DNA of 46,022 nt, from contig JABCYV010000008.1 of the NCBI GenBank assembly GCA_013290025.1, positions 1 through 46,022 on the forward strand. The letters are read 5' to 3'. Both the position numbers and the translations under genes were made by a program. The notes beneath the pieces were generated by a model that ran no database searches, had not been told where the DNA came from, and saw nothing but the letters and a program-made list of their open reading frames with translations. Source of the stretch: Acidobacteriota bacterium. Lineage in GTDB: Bacteria; Acidobacteriota; Terriglobia; Terriglobales; Acidobacteriaceae. Of the stretch, positions 8,333-16,825 are shown piece by piece; the first letter of the stretch is position 1, and the number at the start of each line of letters is the position of its first letter.

Positions 8333-9675
8333 CGTCGCGGTTTGCGGGGACGCCGTTGCTGGCGCTTTTGCTTGGGGCTAGTGCCGCCGAATACGCGAGC
8401 AAAAATCTTATCGATGTTCCGCAATTGCCGCTTCAGGTCAAAGGCGCGCTCGATTTGCTGAGGTGGCACGCGTCTGGTGATGTTCTTATCCTTTAACACC
8501 AGTTCGTGAAAATTCATTCCTTCTTTCCACGCTCGGATAGCATGGCTTTGCACCATCCGGTATGCGTCCTCACGAGACACTCCGTGCTCCACCAAATCGA
8601 GCAACAACTGCCCACTAAAGACCAGGCCACCGGTGCTCTCGAGATTCGCCTTCATACGCTCTGGATATACGAGCAAGGTATCGATTACGTTCGCAGTCTT
8701 CTGGAGCAAGTAGTCCACGAGCGCGGTCGAGTCGGGAATGATGATGCGTTCGACTGACGAGTGCGAGATGTCACGCTCGTGCCACAGGGCGACGTTTTCA
8801 AAGCCCGCCTGGGCGTTGGAACGCACCACACGTGCCAGACCGCTGATCTGTTCGAGGGTTATGGGGTTTCGTTTATGCGGCATGGCTGACGAGCCCTTCT
8901 GCTTTTCGCTGAAGAATTCCTCCGCTTCGCGCACTTCAGTCCGCTGCAGGTGACGAATCTCAGTTGCAATCTTGTCCAGGGTGCAGGCGATGACGGCCAG
9001 CGTGGCCAGATATGCGGCATGTCGATCGCGCTGGATTACCTGAGAGGAAACAGCTGCAGCTTTCAATCCCAGGCGGGCACAGATTTTCTCCTCTAGTTCT
9101 GGACTAAGGTGGGCCAAGGTGCCGACCGCGCCGGAAAACTTGCCGACGCGCATGTCTTCAGCGGCATGATTAAAGCGCGCGATATTCCGTTCGACCTCTG
9201 AGTACCAATTGGCCAATTTGAAACCAAAAGTGATGGGTTCGGCGTGAATCCCGTGGGTGCGTCCGACCATGGGCGTGTCTTTGAACTCCCACGCGCGGCG
9301 CTTGACGACTTCGGAGAGCCGCTGCAAATCTTCGCTGATGATTAGTGAAGCTTGGCCGATGAGCAGAGCCTGGGCGGTGTCCACTACATCGTTCGAAGTC
9401 AAGCCATAGTGGAACCAGCGGGCCTGGGACCCTACAATCTCAGCCACCGCTGTGGTGAAAGCGATCACGTCGTGGCGGACTTCGGCCTCGATCTCATGGA
9501 TGCGGTCCAGGCTAAAATCGGCACGCTCACGGATGGCCCGGGCGGCGTCTTTGGGGACGATTCCAGCTTCAGCCAGAGTCTCAGTAGCGGCGATTTCGAC
9601 TGCCAGCCAGGTCCGGAAACGGTTTTCGTCACTCCAGATGCGGCCCATTTCGGGCCGGGTATAGCGTGGGATCAA
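8329..9675 (-). CDS. purB: Adenylosuccinate lyase
   Basis: FSEKQKGSSAMPHKRNPITLEQISGLARVVR, fumarase/ASL signature GSSAMPHKRNP. Confidence 0.95.
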   Translation of the reverse strand: MIPRYTRPEMGRIWSDENRFRTWLAVEIAATETLAEAGIVPKDAARAIRERADFSLDRIHEIEAEVRHDVIAFTTAVAEIVGSQARWFHYGLTSNDVVDTAQALLIGQASLIISEDLQRLSEVVKRRAWEFKDTPMVGRTHGIHAEPITFGFKLANWYSEVERNIARFNHAAEDMRVGKFSGAVGTLAHLSPELEEKICARLGLKAAAVSSQVIQRDRHAAYLATLAVIACTLDKIATEIRHLQRTEVREAEEFFSEKQKGSSAMPHKRNPITLEQISGLARVVRSNAQAGFENVALWHERDISHSSVERIIIPDSTALVDYLLQKTANVIDTLLVYPERMKANLESTGGLVFSGQLLLDLVEHGVSREDAYRMVQSHAIRAWKEGMNFHELVLKDKNITRRVPPQQIERAFDLKRQLRNIDKIFARVFGGTSPKQKRQQRRPRKPRR

Positions 9676-9828
9676 GGCGTCACTTCCTCACTGTTACCAA
9701 GCAAAAATCGAGGACTAAGGATTCTAAACGGAGCGGACCTCAGTGGCTAGTGGTTTGGGGAACGAACGGCGCAGAACTGACTGTGAGCTAGTAAATGCAG
9801 CGTGTTCATCGTCCTCTTCGCCCTCCCC

Positions 9829-9879
9829 TATAATATCGTGATACGATGTATTTTAGGCGCTTTTACCTTACCACGATAT
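9829..9879 (+). promoter_or_regulatory. -10 TATAAT overlapping operator-like repeats
   Basis: TATAATATCGTGATACGATGTAT (ATCGTgatACGAT) and downstream CACGATAT forming an inverted pair with ATATCGTG at 9833-9840. Confidence 0.5.
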
Positions 9880-9890
9880 AGTCCTGTCTG

Positions 9891-10364
9891 ATGAAAAAAA
9901 TACTCACTTTGCCTAGTTACCAATCTCTCGCTGAGCTTCGCTACCAGATCCGTCGATTTCTCCATTTTAGTGAGCAGGCCGCGCGGAAAGCAGGCCTGGA
10001 GCCGCGCCAACATCAGTTGATGCTGGCGCTAAAAGGGCTGCCAAAGAGCGTCAGGCCTCGCGTCCGAGAATTAGCGGAACGGCTGCAGATCGAACATCAC
10101 AGTACGGTGGAATTGGTAAACCGGTTGTCTACGAGAGGGCTAATCCGGCGGCTTCCAGCCGGTGAGGACCGGCGCGAGGTGTTGCTGACATTGACTCCAA
10201 AGGGCGAAAAAATGTTAGGCGAACTGTCACTGCATCATAAAGCCGAGCTGCGGATCCAAGGACCGGCACTGGTTTCCGCCCTGAAGCGCGCGATCCGAGC
10301 GACAAGGACACCCAATGGGATCGCAGCCCAAACGCGCTCTCGAAGCTCGAGGCGAAGAGGCTAA
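9891..10364 (+). CDS. MarR family transcriptional regulator
   Basis: GLEPRQHQLMLALKGLPKSVRPRVRELAERLQIEHHSTVELVNRLSTRGLIRRLPAGEDRREVLLTLTPKGE. Confidence 0.85.
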   Translation: MKKILTLPSYQSLAELRYQIRRFLHFSEQAARKAGLEPRQHQLMLALKGLPKSVRPRVRELAERLQIEHHSTVELVNRLSTRGLIRRLPAGEDRREVLLTLTPKGEKMLGELSLHHKAELRIQGPALVSALKRAIRATRTPNGIAAQTRSRSSRRRG

Positions 10365-10367
10365 CGT

Positions 10368-12251
10368 ATGCCGGAAACTCGTCGCGAAAAACTTTCTGGA
10401 GTGGACAAAGGAAGCAGTGACGGAAACGCCCGACGCCTCAGTGCGACCGGCACTGCGCCGGCTGAGGACGCCGGCGCAGTCGAGCCGGCTCAGTTTCGCA
10501 TGGTGCTGGTGGCATTCCTGGCTGCCGGGATAGGGCTGGCCGCCGGCGGGGTCGCCTTTCTGCTGTACAAATTGATTGGCCTGTTCACTAATATTGCCTT
10601 TTATGGCCGCTTCGCGGTCGATTTTGTCAGTGCCCGCCATAATCATCTTGGGCTATGGGTAATTCCGATCCCGGTGATTGGCGGCATCATTGTCGGGTTC
10701 ATGGCGAAGTATGGATCGTCCAAGATCAAAGGACACGGAATTCCCGAGGCCATGGAAGCGGTGTTGTTTAATCGCAGCCGCATCCAGCCTCGGGTTGCGA
10801 TCCTAAAGCCCATTTCGGCGGCAATTGCCATCGGCACCGGCGGGCCGTTCGGCGCCGAGGGCCCCATTATTCAGACTGGCGGCGCCGTGGGTTCGCTGGT
10901 CGGTCAGGTTTTTCATACCACGGCTTCCGAACGTAAGGTCCTGCTCGCCTGTGGAGCAGCGGCGGGGATGTCCGCCACTTTCAATACCCCGATCGCGGGC
11001 GTGATTCTGGCTATCGAACTTCTGCTGTTCGAATTCAAGTCTCGGTCTTTCATTCCTCTCGTCATCGCCAGCACACTCGCCACCGCGGTTCATATGCAGC
11101 TGCTGGGTGCGGGGCCGATGTTCACATTGATGGCCATGGACTTTGGCGTCCCGCGCGCCCTGCCGTTTTATCTTGTGCTCGGGGTGGTTTGTGGCCTGGC
11201 GGCAGTGGGATTCAGCAAGGTCCTCTACTGGACCGAAGACCAGTTCGAAAAGCTTCCAATAGATGAGCTATGGTGGCCAGCGATTGGCGCGCTGGGCCTG
11301 GGGATCATCGGTTACTTTGTGCCGCGGGTTCTGGGCGTCGGGTACGACACTATCAGCGACATCCTGAATGCCAATTTAGCCCTGGGGTTGCTGATCGTAG
11401 TCATGATTGCGAAGGCGGTAGCGCTGGTAATTTCGCTGGGCTCGGGAACCTCTGGGGGATTGCTGGCGCCCATGTTCATGTCCAGCGCAGCCTTGGGAGG
11501 AGTTTTCGCCGTGGCCATCGACAGGATTTTTCCCGCGGCGAATCTGTCGCCGGGTGCGTTCGCCTTGGTTGCAATGGGCGCGGTATTCGGAGCGGCCTCG
11601 CGCGCAACATTTGCTTTCATCATCTTCGCCTTCGAAATCACGCGTGACTACAACTCAGTACTGCCATTAATGCTGGTAAGCGTGATCGCGGATGGACTCG
11701 CCATGCTGCTCATGCCGGGTTCTTCCATCATGACCGAGAAGCTGGCGCGCCGTGGCCTGCGCATTCACCAGGATTACGAAGCGGATGTGTTACAGCAGAT
11801 GACTGTTTCCGAGACCATGGATCGCGATGTGCCCACACTTCCCGCCAACATGCGGGTGGGAGAATTGGCAGAGCGCATTGCCGGTCGCGATCCGGTAGTA
11901 AGCCGGCATCAGGGCATGGTGGTCGTCGATGGCGACGGCAAGCTTGTCGGCATCATTACCCGCGGCGATGTGCTGCGGGCGCTCGACCAGGATCCTTCCG
12001 GATCCATGAACGTGCTGGAAGCCGGCAGCCGCAGGCTGGTGGTGACCTATCCCGACGAAGTGCTGCACGAAGCTTCATCTAAGATGCTGCGCAATGACAT
12101 CGGCCGGCTGCCGGTGGTCGACCGCAAAGATCCCACTCGTGTGGTCGGATATTTGGGCAGGCCCGGCGTCATGGCCGCACGCCTGCGCCGGTTGGAGGAA
12201 GAGCACGTCCGGGAGCCAGGGTGGGCGAAGAGATTCTATCGAGAGAAGTGA
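10368..12251 (+). CDS. CLC family chloride channel/antiporter with C-terminal CBS domains
   Basis: KIKGHGIPEAMEAV, GPFGAEGPIIQTGGAVGS, GSGTSGGLLAPMF selectivity motifs; CBS-like VSETMDRDVPTLPANMRVGEL... LVGIITRGDVLRAL. Confidence 0.93.
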   Translation: MPETRREKLSGVDKGSSDGNARRLSATGTAPAEDAGAVEPAQFRMVLVAFLAAGIGLAAGGVAFLLYKLIGLFTNIAFYGRFAVDFVSARHNHLGLWVIPIPVIGGIIVGFMAKYGSSKIKGHGIPEAMEAVLFNRSRIQPRVAILKPISAAIAIGTGGPFGAEGPIIQTGGAVGSLVGQVFHTTASERKVLLACGAAAGMSATFNTPIAGVILAIELLLFEFKSRSFIPLVIASTLATAVHMQLLGAGPMFTLMAMDFGVPRALPFYLVLGVVCGLAAVGFSKVLYWTEDQFEKLPIDELWWPAIGALGLGIIGYFVPRVLGVGYDTISDILNANLALGLLIVVMIAKAVALVISLGSGTSGGLLAPMFMSSAALGGVFAVAIDRIFPAANLSPGAFALVAMGAVFGAASRATFAFIIFAFEITRDYNSVLPLMLVSVIADGLAMLLMPGSSIMTEKLARRGLRIHQDYEADVLQQMTVSETMDRDVPTLPANMRVGELAERIAGRDPVVSRHQGMVVVDGDGKLVGIITRGDVLRALDQDPSGSMNVLEAGSRRLVVTYPDEVLHEASSKMLRNDIGRLPVVDRKDPTRVVGYLGRPGVMAARLRRLEEEHVREPGWAKRFYREK

Positions 12252-12307
12252 CCTACGTCGTCGTCCTTGCAAGAGGGCATTTCCTGTACACATCTCTGCA
12301 AGAGGCA

Positions 12308-12426
12308 GCCGTGCCTTCGGGCGGGATCCCACCCTTGACAAAGAACGTCAAGGATGGGGCACCCCAAGATGCACGCTTTCTGAGCGTTTCGAGAGGCGCA
12401 CACTCACGCGCGGGGCCACCCGCCGT
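12308..12426. repeat. REP-like intergenic element, copy A (119 bp)
   Basis: gccgtgccttcgggcgggatcccacccttgacaaagaacgtcaaggatggggcaccc...actcacgcgcggggccacccgccgt; near-identical to 13414-13531. Confidence 0.85.
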
Positions 12427-12505
12427 AACGTCGCAGTTACACTCACTGACCTCGGTTCTGGGTATATGATCAGTGCCGTTTTTGAACCAAGAGGGAGATT
12501 CAGCT

Positions 12506-13246
12506 ATGAAGTCACAACTGTTTGTCGCTGTCCTCGTTGTAGGTCTGGTAATGTCCGCTCTTCCCAGCAGTGCGTGCTCGGATACGACCATTCAGGGCAG
12601 CTGGGGATTCCTTCTCACCGGCGCCAACGGTAACAAGCTCACCGCCGTCGTTGGCCAGATCACCGCTGATGGAAGAGGTGGTCTGACCGGAAGCGAAACC
12701 ATCAGCAGCAATGGCGTGATCAGCTCCAACGTCGCGCTCACAGGAACTTATGCCATCACGACGACCTGCACCGGTACGGCAACGATTACGCCATCTGGAT
12801 TCCCCGCGGCCAAGTACAATCTGACGGTCGTCTCAACCGGAAAACAAATCGAGATCGTGGACACCGACAGTGGAACTACCGCATTCGGGTACGCCTTGGC
12901 TCGGGGTGTTAGCACTTGCACGGACGCAGCGATCAAGGGCACCTTGGGCTTCCAAGGCGGGGGATTTAACTCAGCGCTCGTTCCCAAAGCCTTTGCCGGT
13001 CAGGTCAAGCTTGATGGAGCAGGCAAGCTTACCGGAACGGAGACCGCGAGTGCAGGTGGTACCGTCGCCTCCGGGCCGATATCCGGCACGTATTCGGTCA
13101 ATTCAGACTGCACTGGGTCGGTTAGCGTAACGTTCAAGACCAAAAAATTCACCAGTAATTTCGTAATAGTGAACGGAGACAAATCGGCATTGGAAATTTC
13201 GACCGAGTCCGGAGATATCACGACAACTACTGTTGCCAAGCAGTGA
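12506..13246 (+). CDS. Secreted protein with two tandem homologous domains, function unknown
   Basis: Signal peptide MKSQLFVAVLVVGLVMSALPSSAC; halves CSDTTIQGSWGFLLTG... and CTDAAIKGTLGFQGGG... align (AxxGQ(I/V)..DG.G.LTG(S/T)ET). ATG at 12506 after GAGGGAG. Confidence 0.75.
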   Translation: MKSQLFVAVLVVGLVMSALPSSACSDTTIQGSWGFLLTGANGNKLTAVVGQITADGRGGLTGSETISSNGVISSNVALTGTYAITTTCTGTATITPSGFPAAKYNLTVVSTGKQIEIVDTDSGTTAFGYALARGVSTCTDAAIKGTLGFQGGGFNSALVPKAFAGQVKLDGAGKLTGTETASAGGTVASGPISGTYSVNSDCTGSVSVTFKTKKFTSNFVIVNGDKSALEISTESGDITTTTVAKQ

Positions 13247-13413
13247 TTCACCTCTGCTCACGGCCGCTGGCTTCTCGGTTGTTCTCTGGCTTTTTGTCGA
13301 TATCGCCGGTTAATGGAATGGGTCGTATCCATCTTCAGGCAAGGCGATATGTGAGTCCGGGTGGAGTTTGCGAGACGTGGGGTCTTTCCGTTACCAGAAT
13401 TCTGTAAGAATCG

Positions 13414-13531
13414 GCCGTGCCTTCGGGCGGGATCCCACCCTTGACAAAGAACGTCAAGGATGGGGCACCCTAAGATATACGCTCTGTGCGCGTTTCAAGG
13501 AGCTACACTCACGCGCGGGGCCACCCGCCGT
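13414..13531. repeat. REP-like intergenic element, copy B
   Basis: Direct repeat of 12308-12426 with few differences. Confidence 0.85.
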
Positions 13532-13738
13532 CCGTTCTTTCGATGCTAACCTAGGCCACCAGCCCACCGGTCTCCTGGGCTCTCGTCCTTCTGCGCCGGT
13601 GGTCACCAATCCATCACCATAGATCGGGCAGATCGGGCCGTTTGTTGACGAAGGTTCGCCTGCACGACAATAATGTCCCAGCAAATTGGAGGAGTTACGG
13701 TTGCTCAGTAGCTTGCCAGCTAGGAGGAACTAACAGCA

Positions 13739-14119
13739 ATGCTGGATTTCAAGATTCGTCAAGCAGGGGATGTCACGATCCTCGATCTGGCGGGGCGCAT
13801 CAGTGTGGGGGAAGCGCTCGCCTTCGGCCCGGGAAGTGGCACGGTGCTGGGCGATGTAATTCGCGAGTTGGCCAACAAGGGTCACAGGAAGATTCTGCTT
13901 AACCTGAGAGATGTCAAGTACATCGACAGCTCCGGAATGGGAGATGTGGTGCGCAGCTTCACCAGCCTGCGGCGGCAGGGTGGCGACCTCAAGCTGTTTG
14001 GCCCGACCCCGCCAGTGCTGGAAGTACTGCGGATTACCAACCTCCACAAGGTCCTCGAGATCAAGGACGATGAGGCATCCGCCATTCAGTCATTCTCAAA
14101 GCAGACAGCCGCGGATTAG
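13739..14119 (+). CDS. STAS domain anti-sigma factor antagonist
   Basis: ILDLAGRISVGEA...LLNLRDVKYIDSSGMGDVVRSFTSLRRQGGDLKLFGPTPPVLEVLRITNLHKVLEI. Confidence 0.9.
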   Translation: MLDFKIRQAGDVTILDLAGRISVGEALAFGPGSGTVLGDVIRELANKGHRKILLNLRDVKYIDSSGMGDVVRSFTSLRRQGGDLKLFGPTPPVLEVLRITNLHKVLEIKDDEASAIQSFSKQTAAD

Positions 14120-14176
14120 GCCTTGACGTCGGAAATCACGCATCCGGAGTCGCGTCCCTCGACCCCTGACAGTGCT

Positions 14177-14375
14177 GCCGTTGGGCGGGCGGCCCACCTT
14201 TCTCGGTTTTCCGAAAGGTGGGGACCACAGTGCTCGACCTCATTGGGATTTTGACTTTGCGTTCAAGTGCCAGAATTCTGTGGTACGAGTTAATCATCGT
14301 CCAGGCGTGACTTTTTACAGCGGACGAGTCCCTTTCACCTTTGCAAGAAACGCAAAGGCGTGCCACCCGCCCTGT
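14177..14375. repeat. Divergent REP-like element(s), two hairpins
   Basis: gggcgggcggCCCACCTTTCtcggttttccGAAAGGTGGGG and CCTTTGCaagaaacGCAAAGGcgtgccacccgccc; same architecture as copies A/B. Confidence 0.5.
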
Positions 14376-14425
14376 CCGACCGCCCAAGGAGCGAGCAATC
14401 CGGCGACTGTTAGAATTGTTGTGAA

Positions 14426-14653
14426 ATGGAGGCACTTGTGCATCCCACGACAGAGCAGTTTGCGAATTACCTTGAGAACTTGGCCACAGGCTTCGAGGGC
14501 GAGGGTCACTTTTATAGGGAAATGGTGATCCACAGCGACGAACAAATCGTACTGGAGAATCTCCGGTATTTGTACGCGTGTGGTCTTGAAAAGGCAAAAA
14601 GGCTGCGCGCTCAAGCACAGCAGATCAGGGACGCTGAGAATCTGACCGTCTAG
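14426..14653 (+). CDS. Hypothetical protein (75 aa)
   Basis: MEALVHPTTEQFANYLENLATGFEGEGHFYREMVIHSDEQIVLENLRYLYACGLEKAKRLRAQAQQIRDAENLTV. Confidence 0.5.
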   Translation: MEALVHPTTEQFANYLENLATGFEGEGHFYREMVIHSDEQIVLENLRYLYACGLEKAKRLRAQAQQIRDAENLTV

Positions 14654-14713
14654 CTGGAGGAGCGAACCGCGAAAGGGTTGGCCTGTTAGTAGCATGAGCA
14701 GGCTGGGAATCGT

Positions 14714-15121
14714 ATGACGCGATTGTCTGTTTGGCTCTTAGTCACCTTGGCTGCCTCTCTCTGCAATCCCGTCGCAGCCGCGCGTAAGCCAAAACCACTC
14801 GTGCAGGTTTACGGTCTTAGCTCTGAATCTTCCGCTGCCACGCCAACAACGGTGTTCTATACGGCCTTTCTGATCCTGCCCGACGGAACACATGCTCTCG
14901 CAATCTGCGCCGAAACCCTAATAACACCTTGCTCGATAGAGCTTGTTCCTATTGAAAAGAGAGTGAAGGTGCCGTGCGACTTGGTGAAAGACCAAGATGC
15001 TAAGGTCTACCACCCTACTTGCTATCGGCCAGAGAGATATGAGGCTGAAAGGAAGAACAACGACATCACTCTCCGCACAGCAAACGGAAAAGTCACCTAC
15101 CACATTCACGGATCATGGTGA
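14714..15121 (+). CDS. Hypothetical secreted protein
   Basis: Signal peptide MTRLSVWLLVTLAASLCNPVAAA; paired cysteines. Confidence 0.6.
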   Translation: MTRLSVWLLVTLAASLCNPVAAARKPKPLVQVYGLSSESSAATPTTVFYTAFLILPDGTHALAICAETLITPCSIELVPIEKRVKVPCDLVKDQDAKVYHPTCYRPERYEAERKNNDITLRTANGKVTYHIHGSW

Positions 15122-15176
15122 AAATTGACGGTCTAACTGGCGGGTGACCCGGGCTACCTCCTCGGATTTTACTCGG

Positions 15177-15418
15177 GAGGGTGCCCCGTCCAAGCTATGC
15201 TTGGGCGGGGGTTTTCCTTCGTTGGCCGTATTTGCACAGTGAGAAATACAACCCGCGCACTCGCGCCGCCGCGCCGTCCATTGCGATTCGATTTCCACCG
15301 TCCCCAGCACCACGCTGCTTTAGTCCCCAAGGCATGGGGACAGGTTAGTTCCGAACCGCTCGCCATTCTGTGACGAACGAACATCCCCGCCCAAGCATAT
15401 CTTGGACGGGGCACCCTC
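15177..15418. repeat. 242-bp element bounded by 33-bp inverted repeats (1 mismatch)
   Basis: gagggtgccccgtccaagctatgcttgggcggg (15177-15209) versus revcomp of 15386-15418 gagggtgccccgtccaagatatgcttgggcggg. Confidence 0.85.
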
Positions 15419-15434
15419 TGGAGTAGAAATGGGA

Positions 15435-16409
15435 TTAGCGGGATCCAGCCGCCGCTGGGTGCAGGTTCTTCTTCTGGGCGGCGTCAATCAGCGGTCTTAG
15501 CGCCTGCACGGAGACGCCCAGGGTGCCTCCGGAGAAGCCATCGATGAAGGCGGCGTTGATCCCGATGACCTGGCCCTGAGAATTGAATACCGGGCCGCCG
15601 CTGGCGCCGTGGGCGGTGGGAGCGTCGTAGATAAGCTTGTCGCCGACCACGTCGCCCAGGTGGCCGCAAGTCGCGGAAGGACGAATCAATGAGAGCGCCG
15701 CAAGCTCGTTGGCCGCTTTGATGTCATCGCGCCGGTACGCCAGACGGTCGTACACCGCCGTGGGTGATTTCGCCACCATACCCAGCACGCCCATGGGATA
15801 GCCGATTACAGCTACGAGCTCTCCCGGGTTCGAAACGGCGTCAGCCAGGGGCAAAGGCCGGAGCTGGTTAATAGCCAGCGAATTCTCCACGTGAAGTACG
15901 GCCAAGTCCCCGTGCGCCGATAGCGCCACCGGAGTAATGTCTACCGGAGTAGGAAACCCCGGGAAGAACGCTATCAGTTTTTCCAGTCGCGGGACGGCGC
16001 CCTTCTTAATCAGGACGCTAGCCTCGGGGTCTCCATACCAAGGCTCGGCGACGTGGCGATTGGTGGCCAAGAGCCCTTCCGCCACGACAAAACCGGTGCC
16101 GGAAATACGTGCGCGGAGGGCTGGCCGCTGCTGAGGCATTCCAACCTGGTAAACCCCGTAAATGTAGCAGATTGAATCGCGATACCGGTTCAGGACCATG
16201 CTGGGCATGGCCTGCTCTTGCTTAAGTTGATCCACCTGAAGGGTCAACTCCTGGACCTGGTCGGCAAGCTCGTTAGTGGGCGCGGGGGCGTAGTGGTAGG
16301 CCAGTAAACCAGCCCCAATCAGCAACAAAACGCCCAGCAGGATCTGGATTGTGTGATTCCAGGTAGCGCTGACTGGCTCTTCTTCGAATGAACTGTAGTT
16401 CTCGGTCAT
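15435..16409 (-). CDS. Membrane-anchored trypsin-like (S1C/HtrA-type) serine protease
   Basis: N-terminal TM; GTGFVVAEGLLATNRHVA, HGDLAVLHV, APTAHGASGGPVFNSQGQVIGINAA triad motifs; no obvious PDZ. Confidence 0.85.
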   Translation of the reverse strand: MTENYSSFEEEPVSATWNHTIQILLGVLLLIGAGLLAYHYAPAPTNELADQVQELTLQVDQLKQEQAMPSMVLNRYRDSICYIYGVYQVGMPQQRPALRARISGTGFVVAEGLLATNRHVAEPWYGDPEASVLIKKGAVPRLEKLIAFFPGFPTPVDITPVALSAHGDLAVLHVENSLAINQLRPLPLADAVSNPGELVAVIGYPMGVLGMVAKSPTAVYDRLAYRRDDIKAANELAALSLIRPSATCGHLGDVVGDKLIYDAPTAHGASGGPVFNSQGQVIGINAAFIDGFSGGTLGVSVQALRPLIDAAQKKNLHPAAAGSR

Positions 16410-16587
16410 GAGGGTGGATCTCGACTGCGCTGGGGTTGATTCGGGAGGGGGAAGTCCGCGACCACAGGGCAGACTGGTGACTCCCTATCTTGTCGTGCGG
16501 GAGGCCGATCTCCTAGGGTACGGAAGGAGATGTACGGCGGGTCAGGGCGCGCCGGATTCCAAACCGTTTAGGTTAGGTCAAGGGCCC

Positions 16588-16785
16588 TTAACCGCAAAGT
16601 ACGCAAAGCCTCCGCAAAGAGCGCGAAGAAAGCAAGGTTGGAAAGCAAGAGTCAAAAGGCCGAATTTCTTCGCGTTCTTAGCTTGTCTTTCTTGCGAGCT
16701 TCGCGGTTAAAAGACTTTGACTTTCGAAGCCCTTAAAGGACGCAAAGCTTCGCAAACAGCGCGAAGAAAAGAAAGCCGCCAGCTT
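16588..16785. repeat. Inverted/direct repeat of CCGCAAAG-ACGCAAAG type
   Basis: TTAACCGCAAAGTACGCAAAG ... GCGAGCTTCGCGGTTAA (16588-16710), then AAAGGACGCAAAGCTTCGCAAACAGCGCGAAGAAAA. Confidence 0.65.
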
Positions 16786-16825
16786 TTTGGCTGACGGCTA
16801 ATTGCTGATGGCTGAGTGCTGCTTC

